Below, in pieces: positions 8,328 through 17,535 of a stretch of 64,000 nt of DNA. Origin of the DNA: Desulfomonile tiedjei DSM 6799 (GTDB lineage: Bacteria; Desulfobacterota; Desulfomonilia; Desulfomonilales; Desulfomonilaceae); NCBI RefSeq assembly GCF_000266945.1, contig NC_018025.1, forward strand, positions 806,001 through 870,000. Reading direction: 5' to 3'. Position 1 is the first letter of the stretch. Every line of letters starts with the position of its first letter. Under the pieces are notes generated by a model that saw only the letters and a list, made by a program, of their open reading frames with translations, was not told where the DNA came from and searched no databases. Made by a program: the position numbers and the translations under genes.

Positions 8328-9752
8328 ATGTTCGGGACCTTGTATTCCATAAGTCTCCGCCGCAAAGTCATCATTGGAGCCGCTGTGGTCTATCTCTTCA
8401 TGACGGCAACCATTCTCGGCAGTTATTATTCAATGCGATCCCTGGAAGATAAAATCAGCTACTTAGAAAACGTGAGTAAACTCGAAGAATCGGTTCTGGA
8501 AATTCGCAGATTCGAAAAGAACTATTTTCTTTATGGAAACAAGGACTCCCTGACTACAGCGCTCTATCATCTAAAGAGAGTCGAAGCATTAATCGCCGAT
8601 AATACTGCCAAAATTGAGTCACTCTCATCACCCGGGCAGATTGCCGAATTCAAGGCTTCTCTGGCCGAGTACGGCCAATTGCTGGGTCAATGTTCCAATT
8701 CATTTGTGAAAGATTCCGACGGAAAGCCGGACTGCGAAAGCGCTATGAGAAAAACGGGGAATGCCATGGCACAGTTCGGGGAGACCGTAGCCAAACGGAA
8801 GCGTGACTCTATAAAAGAAACCATGAGAGCCACTGTCACACTGCCGTTATTCGGACTCATTGTCGTGGGATGTGGACTCGTTGCGATCGGGAGCTTTTTG
8901 TTTACCAAAGTCACCCGATCTTTGCTGCTCTTAGAGGACGGGACAACACGGATAGCTCAGGGAGCTTTCAAGCCGATTGAGACTCTACCGGCGGAACGAG
9001 ATATCAGAAACATTCTCATAGCGTTCAACAGTATGGCGCTCCAACTGCAAGACAGAGAAGAACAATTGGTGCAATCGAAGAAGCTCGCCAGTTTGGGCAC
9101 CATGCTGGCAGGGGTAGCTCACGAGGTGAACAATCCCCTTTCGAACATCTCTTCTGCATGTGAGATATTATTGGAAGAATTGGACGAAGCCGACAAGGAA
9201 TTCCAGCGCAAGTTCCTGAAGAATATATTAGTACAGGTGGAAAAGGCACGCACGCTTATTCTGAATCTTCTGGAATTCTCCCGCGCAAAAGAACTCAATC
9301 TGGAAAGCGTGAGTTTGAAGGGAATCGTGGAAAGGACTCTCGAATCGCTCTCTGGAGAAAAGCCGACAGACCTCCGGGTTACCGTGCAGATCGATCCGGC
9401 AATTCGTGTTCACGTCGATCGGGGAAAGATGGAACAAGCCTTCACTAACCTCATTTCTAATGCATTTCAAGCTATAGACGGCGATGGAGAAGTGAAGATA
9501 AGAGCTTTGGCTAAGAAAGACGGGATAGTGAAAGTCAGGATATCTGATTCCGGAAAAGGAATTCCCGAAGAAAATCTCCCCAAAATATTCGATCCGTTCT
9601 TTACGACCAAAGACGTGGGCAAAGGTACGGGCTTGGGACTCTTCATCACTCATGACATCGTCTTGCGGCACAAGGGCATGATCCAGGTCAAAAGTTCACC
9701 GGAAAAGGGGACGACGTTTACTATTCAACTACCGGCAGTGGAGAATTCGTGA
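8328..9752 (+). CDS. membrane sensor histidine kinase (NtrB-like partner)
   Basis: The 474-residue kinase starts at the ATG at 8328, preceded by GGGAGA and downstream of the sigma-54 promoter. Membrane segments near residues 15-35 and 180-200 bracket a helical periplasmic sensor domain of about 145 residues. A HAMP linker follows ([16 protein letters not shown]), then the phospho-accepting His in [15 protein letters not shown] and an ATPase domain with N box ([10 protein letters not shown]), DSGKGI and GKGTGLGLF motifs. This layout is typical of kinases paired with sigma-54 response regulators. Its stop overlaps the next gene's start (TGATG), indicating translational coupling. The ligand is unknown; regulon content (TSUP exporter, Lon) hints at a stress or sulfur-anion signal. 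Confidence 0.9.
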   Translation: MFGTLYSISLRRKVIIGAAVVYLFMTATILGSYYSMRSLEDKISYLENVSKLEESVLEIRRFEKNYFLYGNKDSLTTALYHLKRVEALIADNTAKIESLSSPGQIAEFKASLAEYGQLLGQCSNSFVKDSDGKPDCESAMRKTGNAMAQFGETVAKRKRDSIKETMRATVTLPLFGLIVVGCGLVAIGSFLFTKVTRSLLLLEDGTTRIAQGAFKPIETLPAERDIRNILIAFNSMALQLQDREEQLVQSKKLASLGTMLAGVAHEVNNPLSNISSACEILLEELDEADKEFQRKFLKNILVQVEKARTLILNLLEFSRAKELNLESVSLKGIVERTLESLSGEKPTDLRVTVQIDPAIRVHVDRGKMEQAFTNLISNAFQAIDGDGEVKIRALAKKDGIVKVRISDSGKGIPEENLPKIFDPFFTTKDVGKGTGLGLFITHDIVLRHKGMIQVKSSPEKGTTFTIQLPAVENS

Positions 9753-11113
9753 TGTATGATCCTCCAAAGATACTTATAGTTGATGATGAGGAAATGGCTC
9801 TGACGAACCTGGAACACGTTCTCAAGAAACAGGGCTACCATATTACGACAGCGGATACGGGACCTAAAGGACTGAATTTCATCAAAACCCAGACCTTTGA
9901 TGTCGTATTGACAGACCTGAAAATGGAAAAGATCGATGGAATGCAGATTTTGGATGAGTGCCGGCAACGACACCCCTGCACTGAAGTCGTCATGATAACG
10001 GGATATGCTACCGTTGATTCAGCGATTGAAGCTATGAAAAAAGGAGCCTATCACTATGTTTCGAAACCGTACAGGATTGACGCTGTTCGCAAAGTCGTGG
10101 CTGAGGCACTGGAAAAGATCCGCTTGCGAGAGGAAAATCTTCAGCTAAAACAAGAGTTGAAAAAGCTTCAAGACGACGGCCGGGTGAAGCTTATAACAAA
10201 AGATGCCGCCATTCTGCGACTCCTTCAGGTGGCAAGGCAGATTGCTCCCACCGACTGTAATGTGCTTATCACTGGAGAATCCGGTACGGGCAAGGAATTG
10301 CTGGCTCGCTTCGTACACGAGCACAGCCACAGAAGTGAAGGCCCGATGATGGCTGTCAATTGCGGGACTTTCAATGAAGAACTGCTGACCAATGAACTTT
10401 TTGGGCACGAAAAAGGGGCTTACACAGGGGCCCACGTCAGTAAACCCGGAATTATAGAGCTCGCCAGTGGCGGCACCCTATTTCTCGATGAAATTACGGA
10501 AATGTCCATAAACATGCAGGCAAAACTGCTCAGGGTGATCCAGGAACGGCAGCTCATGAGAGTTGGTGGGACGGCCAACGTACATATTGATGTCCGTTTC
10601 ATTGCAGCGACCAACAGAAATGTTCACGAAGCGGTTGAGTCCGGTGAATTCCGTAAGGATCTTTACTACAGGCTGAATGTGGTATCCCTGAACCTATCGC
10701 CGCTGGCAGAACGCAAAGGTGACATCCCGCTTCTCGCACAATTCTTCGTGGAAAAACACTCCCGCCTCATGAAGCGGGAAATGCCGGTTCTTTCCAAAGA
10801 GGTGCTCGACATTCTCAAAGATTACGATTTTCCCGGCAATGTGAGAGAACTCGAGAACATAATCGAGCGCGGAATCGCTCTGGCGACTGACGGAGTAATA
10901 GAAGAAAAGCATCTTCCCGACGACATCATAAATCTCAAGATCACAACGTACAGACGTAAGGATGGTACTTTGCCGACTCTGGAAGAACAAGAAATCCGGT
11001 ACATAAAGCAGGTATTGGAGGAAACCGGAGGAAACAAGACTTTAGCTGCAGAGACTCTGGGAATAGACAGAGTGTCGTTGTGGCGGAAAATCAAGCGCTA
11101 TGGACTTGAGTAG
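9752..11113 (+). CDS. sigma-54-dependent response regulator (NtrC family)
   Basis: 453 residues with three domains: a receiver (about 5-120; acidic pocket DDEE, phospho-Asp in VVLTDLKM, Lys in SKPYR), an AAA+ sigma-54 activation domain (about 150-380; Walker A GESGTGKE, the sigma-54 loop GAYTGA in place of the usual GAFTGA, DEITEM Walker B) and a Fis-type helix-turn-helix (NKTLAAETLGIDRVSLWRKI). It is coupled to the upstream kinase. It is the likely binder of the TGTTGC-N5-GCAACA sites at 7897-8163 and 13691-13799, because those sites precede sigma-54 promoters on both sides of it. The receiver is strikingly similar to the one inside the Lon protease at 13965 (TDLKMEKxDGM in both). Confidence 0.93.
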   Translation: MYDPPKILIVDDEEMALTNLEHVLKKQGYHITTADTGPKGLNFIKTQTFDVVLTDLKMEKIDGMQILDECRQRHPCTEVVMITGYATVDSAIEAMKKGAYHYVSKPYRIDAVRKVVAEALEKIRLREENLQLKQELKKLQDDGRVKLITKDAAILRLLQVARQIAPTDCNVLITGESGTGKELLARFVHEHSHRSEGPMMAVNCGTFNEELLTNELFGHEKGAYTGAHVSKPGIIELASGGTLFLDEITEMSINMQAKLLRVIQERQLMRVGGTANVHIDVRFIAATNRNVHEAVESGEFRKDLYYRLNVVSLNLSPLAERKGDIPLLAQFFVEKHSRLMKREMPVLSKEVLDILKDYDFPGNVRELENIIERGIALATDGVIEEKHLPDDIINLKITTYRRKDGTLPTLEEQEIRYIKQVLEETGGNKTLAAETLGIDRVSLWRKIKRYGLE

Positions 11114-11156
11114 CCGGTCTGACACCGTCCCGACCAATAAGTTGTTTCTTAATTTT

Positions 11157-11720
11157 TCAGTTTGTACGTTTTTTGCCGGCGAACTCAGGACTCACTGATT
11201 GCGTTGATGTGCGTCCTCGAGGAACACCACGCAAGAGCGACATCACTCCCGAGCGCACTTTCAACTCGTTACTCCGAGAAGCATTTCCTGTTTTTCTCCG
11301 ATGCGGCTTGTAACCATGAGCCTTCCAGATGCGAGCGACTGTAGCGTTGCTGACACCTTGGGCCTCTGCGAGTGTTCGGGTCGTCCAACGATTGCCGTTG
11401 GGAGGATCTGTGTACAGTGTCGCTTCCATGATGGCTCGGACCTTTTCGCGCGCGATCTTCTTTGGGCTCGGTCCCCGAGGAGCATCTTTGGTCAGCCCGT
11501 CGGGGCCGTGCTTTTCGAAACGTCTTTTCCAGAGCAAGACAGTCGGACGACACGTATTAAGCTCCTGCGCAATTGCCGTATTGGATAAACCGTCTGCAGC
11601 CAGGAGGCAGATGCGTGCTCGAAAGAAAACCCGTTGGGGTATGGTCTTGGCGCGTACCCACGTTTCCAGAAGCTTGCGTTGATTTCTGCTCATGCTCAGT
11701 GGTATTGATTTCCTCGCCAT
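11157..11720 (-). pseudogene. truncated IS630-family transposase
   Basis: The N-terminal 135 residues are typical of IS630 transposases: a helix-turn-helix (NTAIAQELNTCRPTVLLWKRRF), then a winged helix segment (RTLAEAQGVSNATVARIWKAHGYKPH). After that the frame gives sequence unlike the catalytic DDE domain, which is missing, and stops near residue 187 where about 340 are usual. It is therefore a decayed remnant, inserted between the two-component operon and the TSUP operon. No flanking inverted repeats could be defined. Confidence 0.75.
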
Positions 11721-11903
11721 AATGTGTTCAGCGGACCTCCTCTCTATCGGTTAACAGGTGAATGTGTGTGGGTAATGAAAGGAGAGTTAATAGAAGATGG
11801 AGGTTCTCCCCAGGCACTGCGATATTGAAACAACTATATCGGAATTCGCTCGCTCGTGCCAGGGGAAAAATCTAGCATGAATACTCAACCTATCAAAGGT
11901 TCC

Positions 11904-12977
11904 TTATACATGCTCGTAAGTCTCGGCTCCTATCGCAGCAGCATATTCGGCCCGCTTTGCTTTGAACATGCTGCCCAGTATGATAACCGCGCCCACGGCA
12001 AGCGCCAGACACATGGTGATGAAGCTCACTGTATCGAGTAGCGAGAGCATGGATGCATCGGTTGACATGAAGCCTAATTGTGTCAAGTAGCGTGGCATTG
12101 CCAACGCTCTACTCAGAGCGACTATGAGCATAATAGTGCCCATGACCACTTTGATCATGTGTTCCTTAACGAGGGTCGTTCCGATAGCTCCCAATTGTAC
12201 TCCAAGCAAGGAGCCTGCGAGAATGATCAAAGTGAGTCTGATGTCCACCATTCCATGAATAGCCCACTTTACCGATCCACCTAAACCCATGATGAAAGCG
12301 ATGACAAGTTCGGTTGCCGAAGAAATTAGACCGGTTGCTCCCACTACATATATCATACCGGGCACACCCACAAAACCTCCCACAGCGATTGTAGCAGCTA
12401 ACAAACCTGTAAGGAGTCCGACGGGAATTGTGAACCACAGCGAAATGGTCAAATCTGCGGTTTTGAAATGAATCATCGGTGGAAGATTGATCTTCTGAAG
12501 TTTCCGGGCTAAAGCGGAGATCTGATCTTCAGCTCCGGATTTACTTATCTTCCATGCGTCATAGAAAACGTAACCACCAACAACCACCAGGACCAGCACG
12601 AACGATAGGCTGACGTAAAGGTTGGAACCGGCTTCTCCCCACCTGCTCAGGATGTATTCTTGAATTTTTATGCCTATCTGCACACCTACTGAGGCTGAAG
12701 CAGCCATAACAAGTCCAAGTTTGAGATCGACCTGCCCGTACTTGTAGCGTTTGTATGCGCCTACCAAAGCTTTGGGGAATTTATGACACATGTTGCTGGC
12801 CACAGCGACAGCAGCGGGAACCCCCAGGCTCATCATCCCGGGAGTCAGTACGAAAGCTCCACCCGATCCAATGAATCCGCTTACGAGGCCTCCAATAAAC
12901 CCTACTATAAAGAGGAAACTGACGTTCATCCACGTCAAATCTATGAATTTGACGGCCTCTACAGCCTGGTCATGCAT
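11904..12977 (-). CDS. TSUP (TauE/SafE) family permease
   Basis: A 357-residue inner-membrane protein with about eight hydrophobic segments in two repeated halves. The first half carries the family signature GLVSGFIGSGGAFVLTPGMM and the second a matching GLLAATIAVGGFVGVPGMIY. TSUP proteins move sulfur-containing anions such as sulfite, sulfoacetate or taurine-derived compounds; the substrate here is not known. GGAG precedes the ATG by 6 bases. It is the last gene of a leftward operon with the small membrane protein at 13015 and the 58-residue protein at 13384, driven by the sigma-54 promoter at 13604. Confidence 0.88.
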   Translation of the reverse strand: MHDQAVEAVKFIDLTWMNVSFLFIVGFIGGLVSGFIGSGGAFVLTPGMMSLGVPAAVAVASNMCHKFPKALVGAYKRYKYGQVDLKLGLVMAASASVGVQIGIKIQEYILSRWGEAGSNLYVSLSFVLVLVVVGGYVFYDAWKISKSGAEDQISALARKLQKINLPPMIHFKTADLTISLWFTIPVGLLTGLLAATIAVGGFVGVPGMIYVVGATGLISSATELVIAFIMGLGGSVKWAIHGMVDIRLTLIILAGSLLGVQLGAIGTTLVKEHMIKVVMGTIMLIVALSRALAMPRYLTQLGFMSTDASMLSLLDTVSFITMCLALAVGAVIILGSMFKAKRAEYAAAIGAETYEHV

Positions 12978-13014
12978 ATCTCACTCCTTTCAGATGAGAG
13001 AAAGAGGAACGTGT

Positions 13015-13332
13015 TTATACAGACATACGGAGCCGAGGTCGCTCTCTCTTGGTAGCTCTCGGAGCCGACACAGCGGGACGTTTCACTGCCTGCTTGGTTA
13101 CCGCTTCAATGCCGAGTGCCGACCAGAGATTACTGGCAAAAGCTCCATGCGCAAACGAGAACACAAATACCGTCGCTATGGGGAATACTGCGTAGTATCC
13201 CCCTCGTGCAAAGAGTTCCACGACTGTGTTTGCATGGGAGAACACAGCAGCATAGAGGATCGCAGTGACTGCGCCGAGCAGCATTGTTTGGATAACAAGT
13301 TTTTTCTGTGATTTGTCAGTTTTAGCCGACAT
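13015..13332 (-). CDS. small two-TM membrane protein next to TSUP permease
   Basis: 105 residues, with a hydrophobic segment about 14-34 (TMLLGAVTAILYAAVFSH) and a second about 45-68 (YAVFPIATVFVFSFAHGAFASNLW), then a basic, Ala/Pro-rich tail of about 30 residues. GAGGAGT lies 7 bases before the ATG. It is 37 bases upstream of the permease gene and is presumably an accessory subunit. No named family is claimed. Confidence 0.7.
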   Translation of the reverse strand: MSAKTDKSQKKLVIQTMLLGAVTAILYAAVFSHANTVVELFARGGYYAVFPIATVFVFSFAHGAFASNLWSALGIEAVTKQAVKRPAVSAPRATKRERPRLRMSV

Positions 13333-13383
13333 GATTTACACTCCTCACATGAAGATTAGTCAAATAAAAAGGATCGCGAGCCG

Positions 13384-13560
13384 TCAGACGCGGTAAGAAT
13401 GCTCACGCACTCTTATTCCTGGCTGTTTCCGTTTCTGATCCTGCAGTTGCGGTTTCCTCTGGGTCTCATTGAGAATTCCTCGAGCTTCTTGCCATTCGCC
13501 TTCTTCGGCAAATGCCACTGCCGCAGCCATCACTTCAAATCTCTTAAGCCAGTTCCGCAT
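13384..13560 (-). CDS. 58-aa FAEEGE-motif protein
   Basis: The ATG at 13560 (MRNWLKRFEV) is preferred because AAAGGAG lies 7 bases upstream; a longer frame begins before any such signal. The short helical N-terminus contains AVAFAEEGEWQEARGIL, clearly related to the two AFAEAGE motifs of the protein at 7025, and is followed by a basic tail. It is the first gene of the TSUP operon. The shared motif and shared operator type suggest that both proteins serve the same sigma-54 response. Function unknown. Confidence 0.65.
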   Translation of the reverse strand: MRNWLKRFEVMAAAVAFAEEGEWQEARGILNETQRKPQLQDQKRKQPGIRVREHSYRV

Positions 13561-13603
13561 CTTCGTGCTCCTTTCCATCGCGAGAGATGTCACGAATCAA
13601 TAG

Positions 13604-13619
13604 ATCAATTTGCGTGCCA
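13604..13619 (-). promoter_or_regulatory. sigma-54 promoter of the TSUP operon
   Basis: The minus strand reads TGGCACGCAAATTGAT: a perfect TGGCACG -24 box with a TTGA -12 box (GA where GC is usual) at the correct 10-base spacing. Transcription would start near 13592, about 30 bases before the 58-residue gene. Confidence 0.6.
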
Positions 13620-13690
13620 TTCGGGTGCAATGCTGTAATTAGCTAAGAATACATGGTAATATGAATTGGATCTTTCAATGGAGAGTTCAG

Positions 13691-13717
13691 AGTGTTGTTG
13701 CAGTCTGCAACAACACT
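13691..13717. promoter_or_regulatory. 27-bp perfect palindromic operator (TGTTGC-N5-GCAACA)
   Basis: Two 13-base arms beginning AGTGTTGTTGCAG match perfectly around a single central T. It contains the TGTTGC-N5-GCAACA core and lies about 75-100 bp upstream of the sigma-54 promoter at 13604. It also lies between that operon and the Lon gene, so it may serve both. Confidence 0.75.
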
Positions 13718-13782
13718 CATGTCGGAGGAGACTACTTATGAGATTTCAGTTAAATAGAAATTATTGCACCCGGCGTTTCACA

Positions 13783-13799
13783 TGTTGCAACAAGCAACA
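13783..13799. promoter_or_regulatory. TGTTGC-N5-GCAACA operator
   Basis: TGTTGCAACAAGCAACA is a perfect core site with the same 5-base spacing as its neighbours. With the site at 13691 it makes a tandem enhancer between the TSUP operon and the receiver-Lon gene. Confidence 0.7.
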
Positions 13800-13964
13800 C
13801 TGATTTTTCTTCTCCGTTTCAAGCGCGTATACCATGCCTTCGCATTTGAGAAAGCAAAATCCGGGACAAAACTATTCAATCTTACTCTTCGAATTGGAAA
13901 ATGCTAAGATGGCTTCTCGAATAGCTTGTCCCTTATAATTCTTCTCGTTGCAAGGATTCTCAAA

Positions 13965-15977
13965 ATGGCCTTTTTTCGCAAATCCCAAGAAGACGAAAAG
14001 CCTTCGGTCCCGCAGGAGATACTCGATCTGCGCGCAGGAATCGACAAAGCACGGTTGCCCGATCACGTTCGCCCTGCAGCTCAAAAAGAATTGGAGAGAC
14101 TGGAAAGAACGGATCCTTCGCTTCCGGAATACATTATCGGGTTAACCTACCTGGATTATCTGCTGTCTCTTCCCTGGAATCGTTATACGGATGACAATCT
14201 CGATCTTCAACGAGCCGAACAAATTCTGGAGCGTCAACATTACGGGCTGCACCATGCCAAGCAACGAGTGCTCGAATTTCTTGCGGTTCGGACTCTCAGG
14301 AGTCATAGGAAATTTCGCATCCTTATTGTTGATGACGAGGAAATGGCTCGTTCAAACATGGAGCACGTAATCAGCAAAGAAGGTTACGAGGTTCAGACTG
14401 CTGCCAACGGCCTGGAGGCGCTTCATCGTCTGCAAAGTGAGACGTTCGACCTCGTCATCACGGATCTCAAGATGGAGAAGCTTGATGGAATGGAGCTGCT
14501 TCAATCGGCAAAGCAGTCTTCTACGCCTCCGGAAATTATTCTCGTTACAGGGTATGCCACTGTGGATTCCGCTGTTGACGCCTTCAGCAAAGGTGCTGCA
14601 CATTATCTGATAAAACCCTACAAACTTGACGATCTCAGGTCGATTGTGAACCGAACCCTCGATAAGAAGAGACATGCTCAATTCACTCGAGGTCCGATTC
14701 TTTGCTTTGCCGGTGCTCCGGGAACGGGAAAGACGTCAATTGGACAGGCTATTGCCGAATCGATGCAGCGAAAATTCGCACGGATCTCTCTTGCCGGCTT
14801 GCGGGACGAAGCTGAACTGAGGGGACACAGACGGACGTACGTCGGAGCAATGCCCGGGAGAATCATCAGTGAAATCAAGAATCTCAATCTGAAAAATCCG
14901 GTGCTGATGCTGGACGAAATCGATAAGATAGGGCAGGATTTCAAGGGCGATCCGGCTTCCGTCTTATTGGAAATTTTGGACCCGGAACAGAACCACGGGT
15001 TCAGAGATCACTATCTTGATGTTCCTTTTGACCTCTCCGCGGTCATGTTCATTGCAACTGCAAATGTTGTGGATAATCTGCCTTCCGCGCTTTTGGACCG
15101 ACTCGAAGTCATCCAATTTCCGGGTTATACCGAAGCTGAGAAGATGGAGATTTCGGAGCGCTTTCTTATCCCTCGGCAGCTTTCCGACTGTGGACTGAGC
15201 GACCGAGATATCACATTCGAGGATGATGCTATAACTACTATCATCAGGGATTACACTCGAGAAGCCGGGCTGCGAAATCTTGAACGCGAAATCGCCAATG
15301 TGTGCCGCAGGCTCGCGTTTCTTCATCTTCTGCAAGGAGATCGGAACACTCCTGCAATTGTGAATTCTGGTATGGTGGCAGAATTTCTCGGTCCGAGAAA
15401 ATATCGCCATGAAATTGCTGAAGCGAAGGATCGCATTGGCATTGCAACGGGGCTGGTTTGGACCGAATTCGGAGGAGAGATAATTTTTGTTGAAGCTGTG
15501 CGAATGAGAGGAAGTCAGCAGCTTATCCTAACCGGCTCTTTGGGAGATATACTTCGAGAATCGGCTCAGACTGCCTTGAGCTATATCAGGAGCAATGCGG
15601 AAGCACTTGGCATCGATCCGGACTTCTTCCACAATTCGGATATTCATGTCCATATTCCTGCCGGAGCCATACCGAAGGATGGACCTTCAGCCGGTATTAC
15701 CATCTGCATGGCGCTTATATCGCTCCTGACCTCTCGTCCGGCGAAACGTGATATAGCCATGAGCGGCGAGATAACCCTGAGCGGTCGAATCCTTCCGGTA
15801 AGCGGTATCCGTGAAAAGCTGCTTGCCGCACAGCGAGCAGGAATCAAAACAGTGATTTTTCCCGCAAGGAATCAGGCCGATGTTGAGTCGTGTTCCAGTG
15901 AAATTACGAAGAACATCAAAGTCGTTCTGGCTGAAGAGATGATCGAAATTGTAGATCTGGTGCTTCCGGTGATATAG
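13965..15977 (+). CDS. Lon-type ATP-dependent protease with inserted receiver domain
   Basis: The ATG at 13965 is chosen over an upstream TTG because AAGGA lies 8 bases before it. The protein has about 670 residues. It starts with a short version of the Lon N-terminal coiled coil (about 20-110, YLDYLLSLPWNRYTDDN and HYGLHHAKQRVLEFLAVR). A complete response-regulator receiver domain is spliced in at about 117-230 (IVDDEEM, phospho-Asp in VITDLKM, VTGYAT, KPYK). The AAA+ module follows (Walker A GAPGTGKT, LMLDEIDK), then the Lon peptidase with the Ser in PKDGPSAGIT and the Lys in REKLLAAQRAG. The usual LON substrate-binding domain is absent. All catalytic residues are present, so proteolysis is probably gated by phosphorylation. 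The TGTTGC operators upstream tie it to the kinase-regulator pair at 8328-11113. Confidence 0.9.
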   Translation: MAFFRKSQEDEKPSVPQEILDLRAGIDKARLPDHVRPAAQKELERLERTDPSLPEYIIGLTYLDYLLSLPWNRYTDDNLDLQRAEQILERQHYGLHHAKQRVLEFLAVRTLRSHRKFRILIVDDEEMARSNMEHVISKEGYEVQTAANGLEALHRLQSETFDLVITDLKMEKLDGMELLQSAKQSSTPPEIILVTGYATVDSAVDAFSKGAAHYLIKPYKLDDLRSIVNRTLDKKRHAQFTRGPILCFAGAPGTGKTSIGQAIAESMQRKFARISLAGLRDEAELRGHRRTYVGAMPGRIISEIKNLNLKNPVLMLDEIDKIGQDFKGDPASVLLEILDPEQNHGFRDHYLDVPFDLSAVMFIATANVVDNLPSALLDRLEVIQFPGYTEAEKMEISERFLIPRQLSDCGLSDRDITFEDDAITTIIRDYTREAGLRNLEREIANVCRRLAFLHLLQGDRNTPAIVNSGMVAEFLGPRKYRHEIAEAKDRIGIATGLVWTEFGGEIIFVEAVRMRGSQQLILTGSLGDILRESAQTALSYIRSNAEALGIDPDFFHNSDIHVHIPAGAIPKDGPSAGITICMALISLLTSRPAKRDIAMSGEITLSGRILPVSGIREKLLAAQRAGIKTVIFPARNQADVESCSSEITKNIKVVLAEEMIEIVDLVLPVI

Positions 15978-16127
15978 CTTTTTCTTGCAGCACCATGGAT
16001 TTCGGCGGTGCCAGAAATTCTTTACGCTGTTTGATAAAGCTTCTTACGGATAGCTGCTCCCTGATTCTACTTTGGCGATATTATAGTAATTGCCAAAATC
16101 AATGTCCGATTGAGGATTAGGAGTATT

Positions 16128-16213
16128 GGTGGGTGCCGGCCTCCGTGCCGGCACATCTTCAATATGATAAATGATATCGCTAGAATGGACCGGCAGAGAC
16201 GCCGGCCCCTACC
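16128..16213. repeat. GGTGGGTGCCGGC palindromic repeat
   Basis: Two imperfect inverted arms: GTGCCGGCCTCCGTGCCGGCAC on the left folds on itself, and GGACCGGCAGAGACGCCGGCCCC on the right. They flank an AT-rich centre (CAATATGATAAATGATATC). This is a typical non-coding intergenic repeat; nothing else is seen between the Lon gene and the desulfurase. Confidence 0.6.
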
Positions 16214-16272
16214 AAATATCCTGTAATTCACACGCGGGCTAAACGACAGAATTCTTGGCACCGACCATACAT

Positions 16273-17436
16273 TTATCTTGTTGCGACTATTTCCCGCATA
16301 GCACGTAAAACCGCATCCACATCAGGGAGCGTATTGAACGGCCCCAGACTGAAGCGCACTCCACCGGCCGGAGATGTCCCCAGGTCAAGATGTGTTAATG
16401 GAGCGCAATGGAGACCGCTTCGTGTAGCGATGTGAAAGTCGCCATCGAGAATGTCTCCCAGATCTCGAGCATCCATTCCGGCGATATTGCACATAAGCAC
16501 CGCGACATGATTATTCAGATCGTTTGCGCGGTACAGGTGCACTTGATCCATCTCGGCAAATCCATCACGAAGTCGCCTGCAAAGCATCATCTCTTCCCGG
16601 TAAATGTTCTCTATGCCTCGTCTGGTTATATAACGAATCCCGGCAGAAAGCCCGATGATCCCAAGCAGGTTGATCGTTCCGGCTTCCAAGCGGAAAGGGT
16701 AATCGTCCGTCTGAAGCAGACTGCTTGAATCGACACCTGTGCCCCCGAATCGTGTCGGTTGTATTTCCAGGTCCTTTCGCAGCACAAGGCCGCCAATGCC
16801 TGTCGGTCCCATAAGTGCCTTGTGACCTGTGAAGGCCACTGCAGCGACCTCAAGTTCCTTCATGTTTACGGGAACCACGCCCGCGCTCTGGGTGACGTCC
16901 AGAATGAACGGTATTCCACGTTCATTGCACAGAGCGGCAATTTCCGCTATGGGTTGAACCGTTCCGATTACATTGGAAGCATGCGTCAGGACGACCAGTT
17001 GTGTCTCGGGTCGCATCAAATTACGAAAATCCTGAGGGTCCGTAAATCCTTGCTCGTCGAACGGGACGAGGTCGTAAGTAACGATTCCTTCTTGACGCAG
17101 ATAATACAGAGGACGGAGCACGGAATTGTGCTCAAGCCGAGAACTGATGACGTGTCCGCCGGGTTTCGCCAGACCGAGAATAGCAGTATTAAGTGCGTCG
17201 GTCGCATTGTTGGCGAAGATAACGCGATCCGGAGAGTCGCCTCCAAAGAACTGACAAATCTGATTTCTGGTGCGAGATACGATTTCGTCTGCCTGTGACG
17301 CCAAATCGTACGTGCCCCTGCCCGGCGAAACGCCCAACTTTGCGTACACTTCGTGCATTTCCGCGAGCACTTCCGGGGGCTTGGGAAATGTCGTGGCAGC
17401 ATTATCAAGGTAAATGATTCGATCCTCGTCCGTCAT
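16273..17436 (-). CDS. cysteine desulfurase-like class V aminotransferase
   Basis: A PLP enzyme of 387 residues if read from MTDEDRIIYLDNAATTFPKPPEV; a TTG eight codons upstream lies inside a repeat arm. Seen are the N-terminal YLDNAATT, the PLP-binding Lys in AFTGHKALMGPTGIGG, and the catalytic-loop Cys in ATRSGLHCAP near the C-terminus. The combination matches the SufS/CsdA-like group, which takes sulfur from cysteine to form a persulfide. It follows the one-cysteine TusE-like gene (100 bases upstream) and the molybdenum oxidoreductase, all leftward. A plausible job is supplying sulfur through the TusE-like carrier or to the oxidoreductase's molybdenum cofactor. No ribosome binding site stands out. 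Confidence 0.85.
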   Translation of the reverse strand: MTDEDRIIYLDNAATTFPKPPEVLAEMHEVYAKLGVSPGRGTYDLASQADEIVSRTRNQICQFFGGDSPDRVIFANNATDALNTAILGLAKPGGHVISSRLEHNSVLRPLYYLRQEGIVTYDLVPFDEQGFTDPQDFRNLMRPETQLVVLTHASNVIGTVQPIAEIAALCNERGIPFILDVTQSAGVVPVNMKELEVAAVAFTGHKALMGPTGIGGLVLRKDLEIQPTRFGGTGVDSSSLLQTDDYPFRLEAGTINLLGIIGLSAGIRYITRRGIENIYREEMMLCRRLRDGFAEMDQVHLYRANDLNNHVAVLMCNIAGMDARDLGDILDGDFHIATRSGLHCAPLTHLDLGTSPAGGVRFSLGPFNTLPDVDAVLRAMREIVATR

Positions 17437-17535
17437 CGATTCATACCAATGCCCTTTCAAACCAGTAATGTCTGTGAAGGTTCAGGAAACACTTCTTACT
17501 GGAAGTTTCCTCCGGTATCGTCGCTTGATTCCGTA

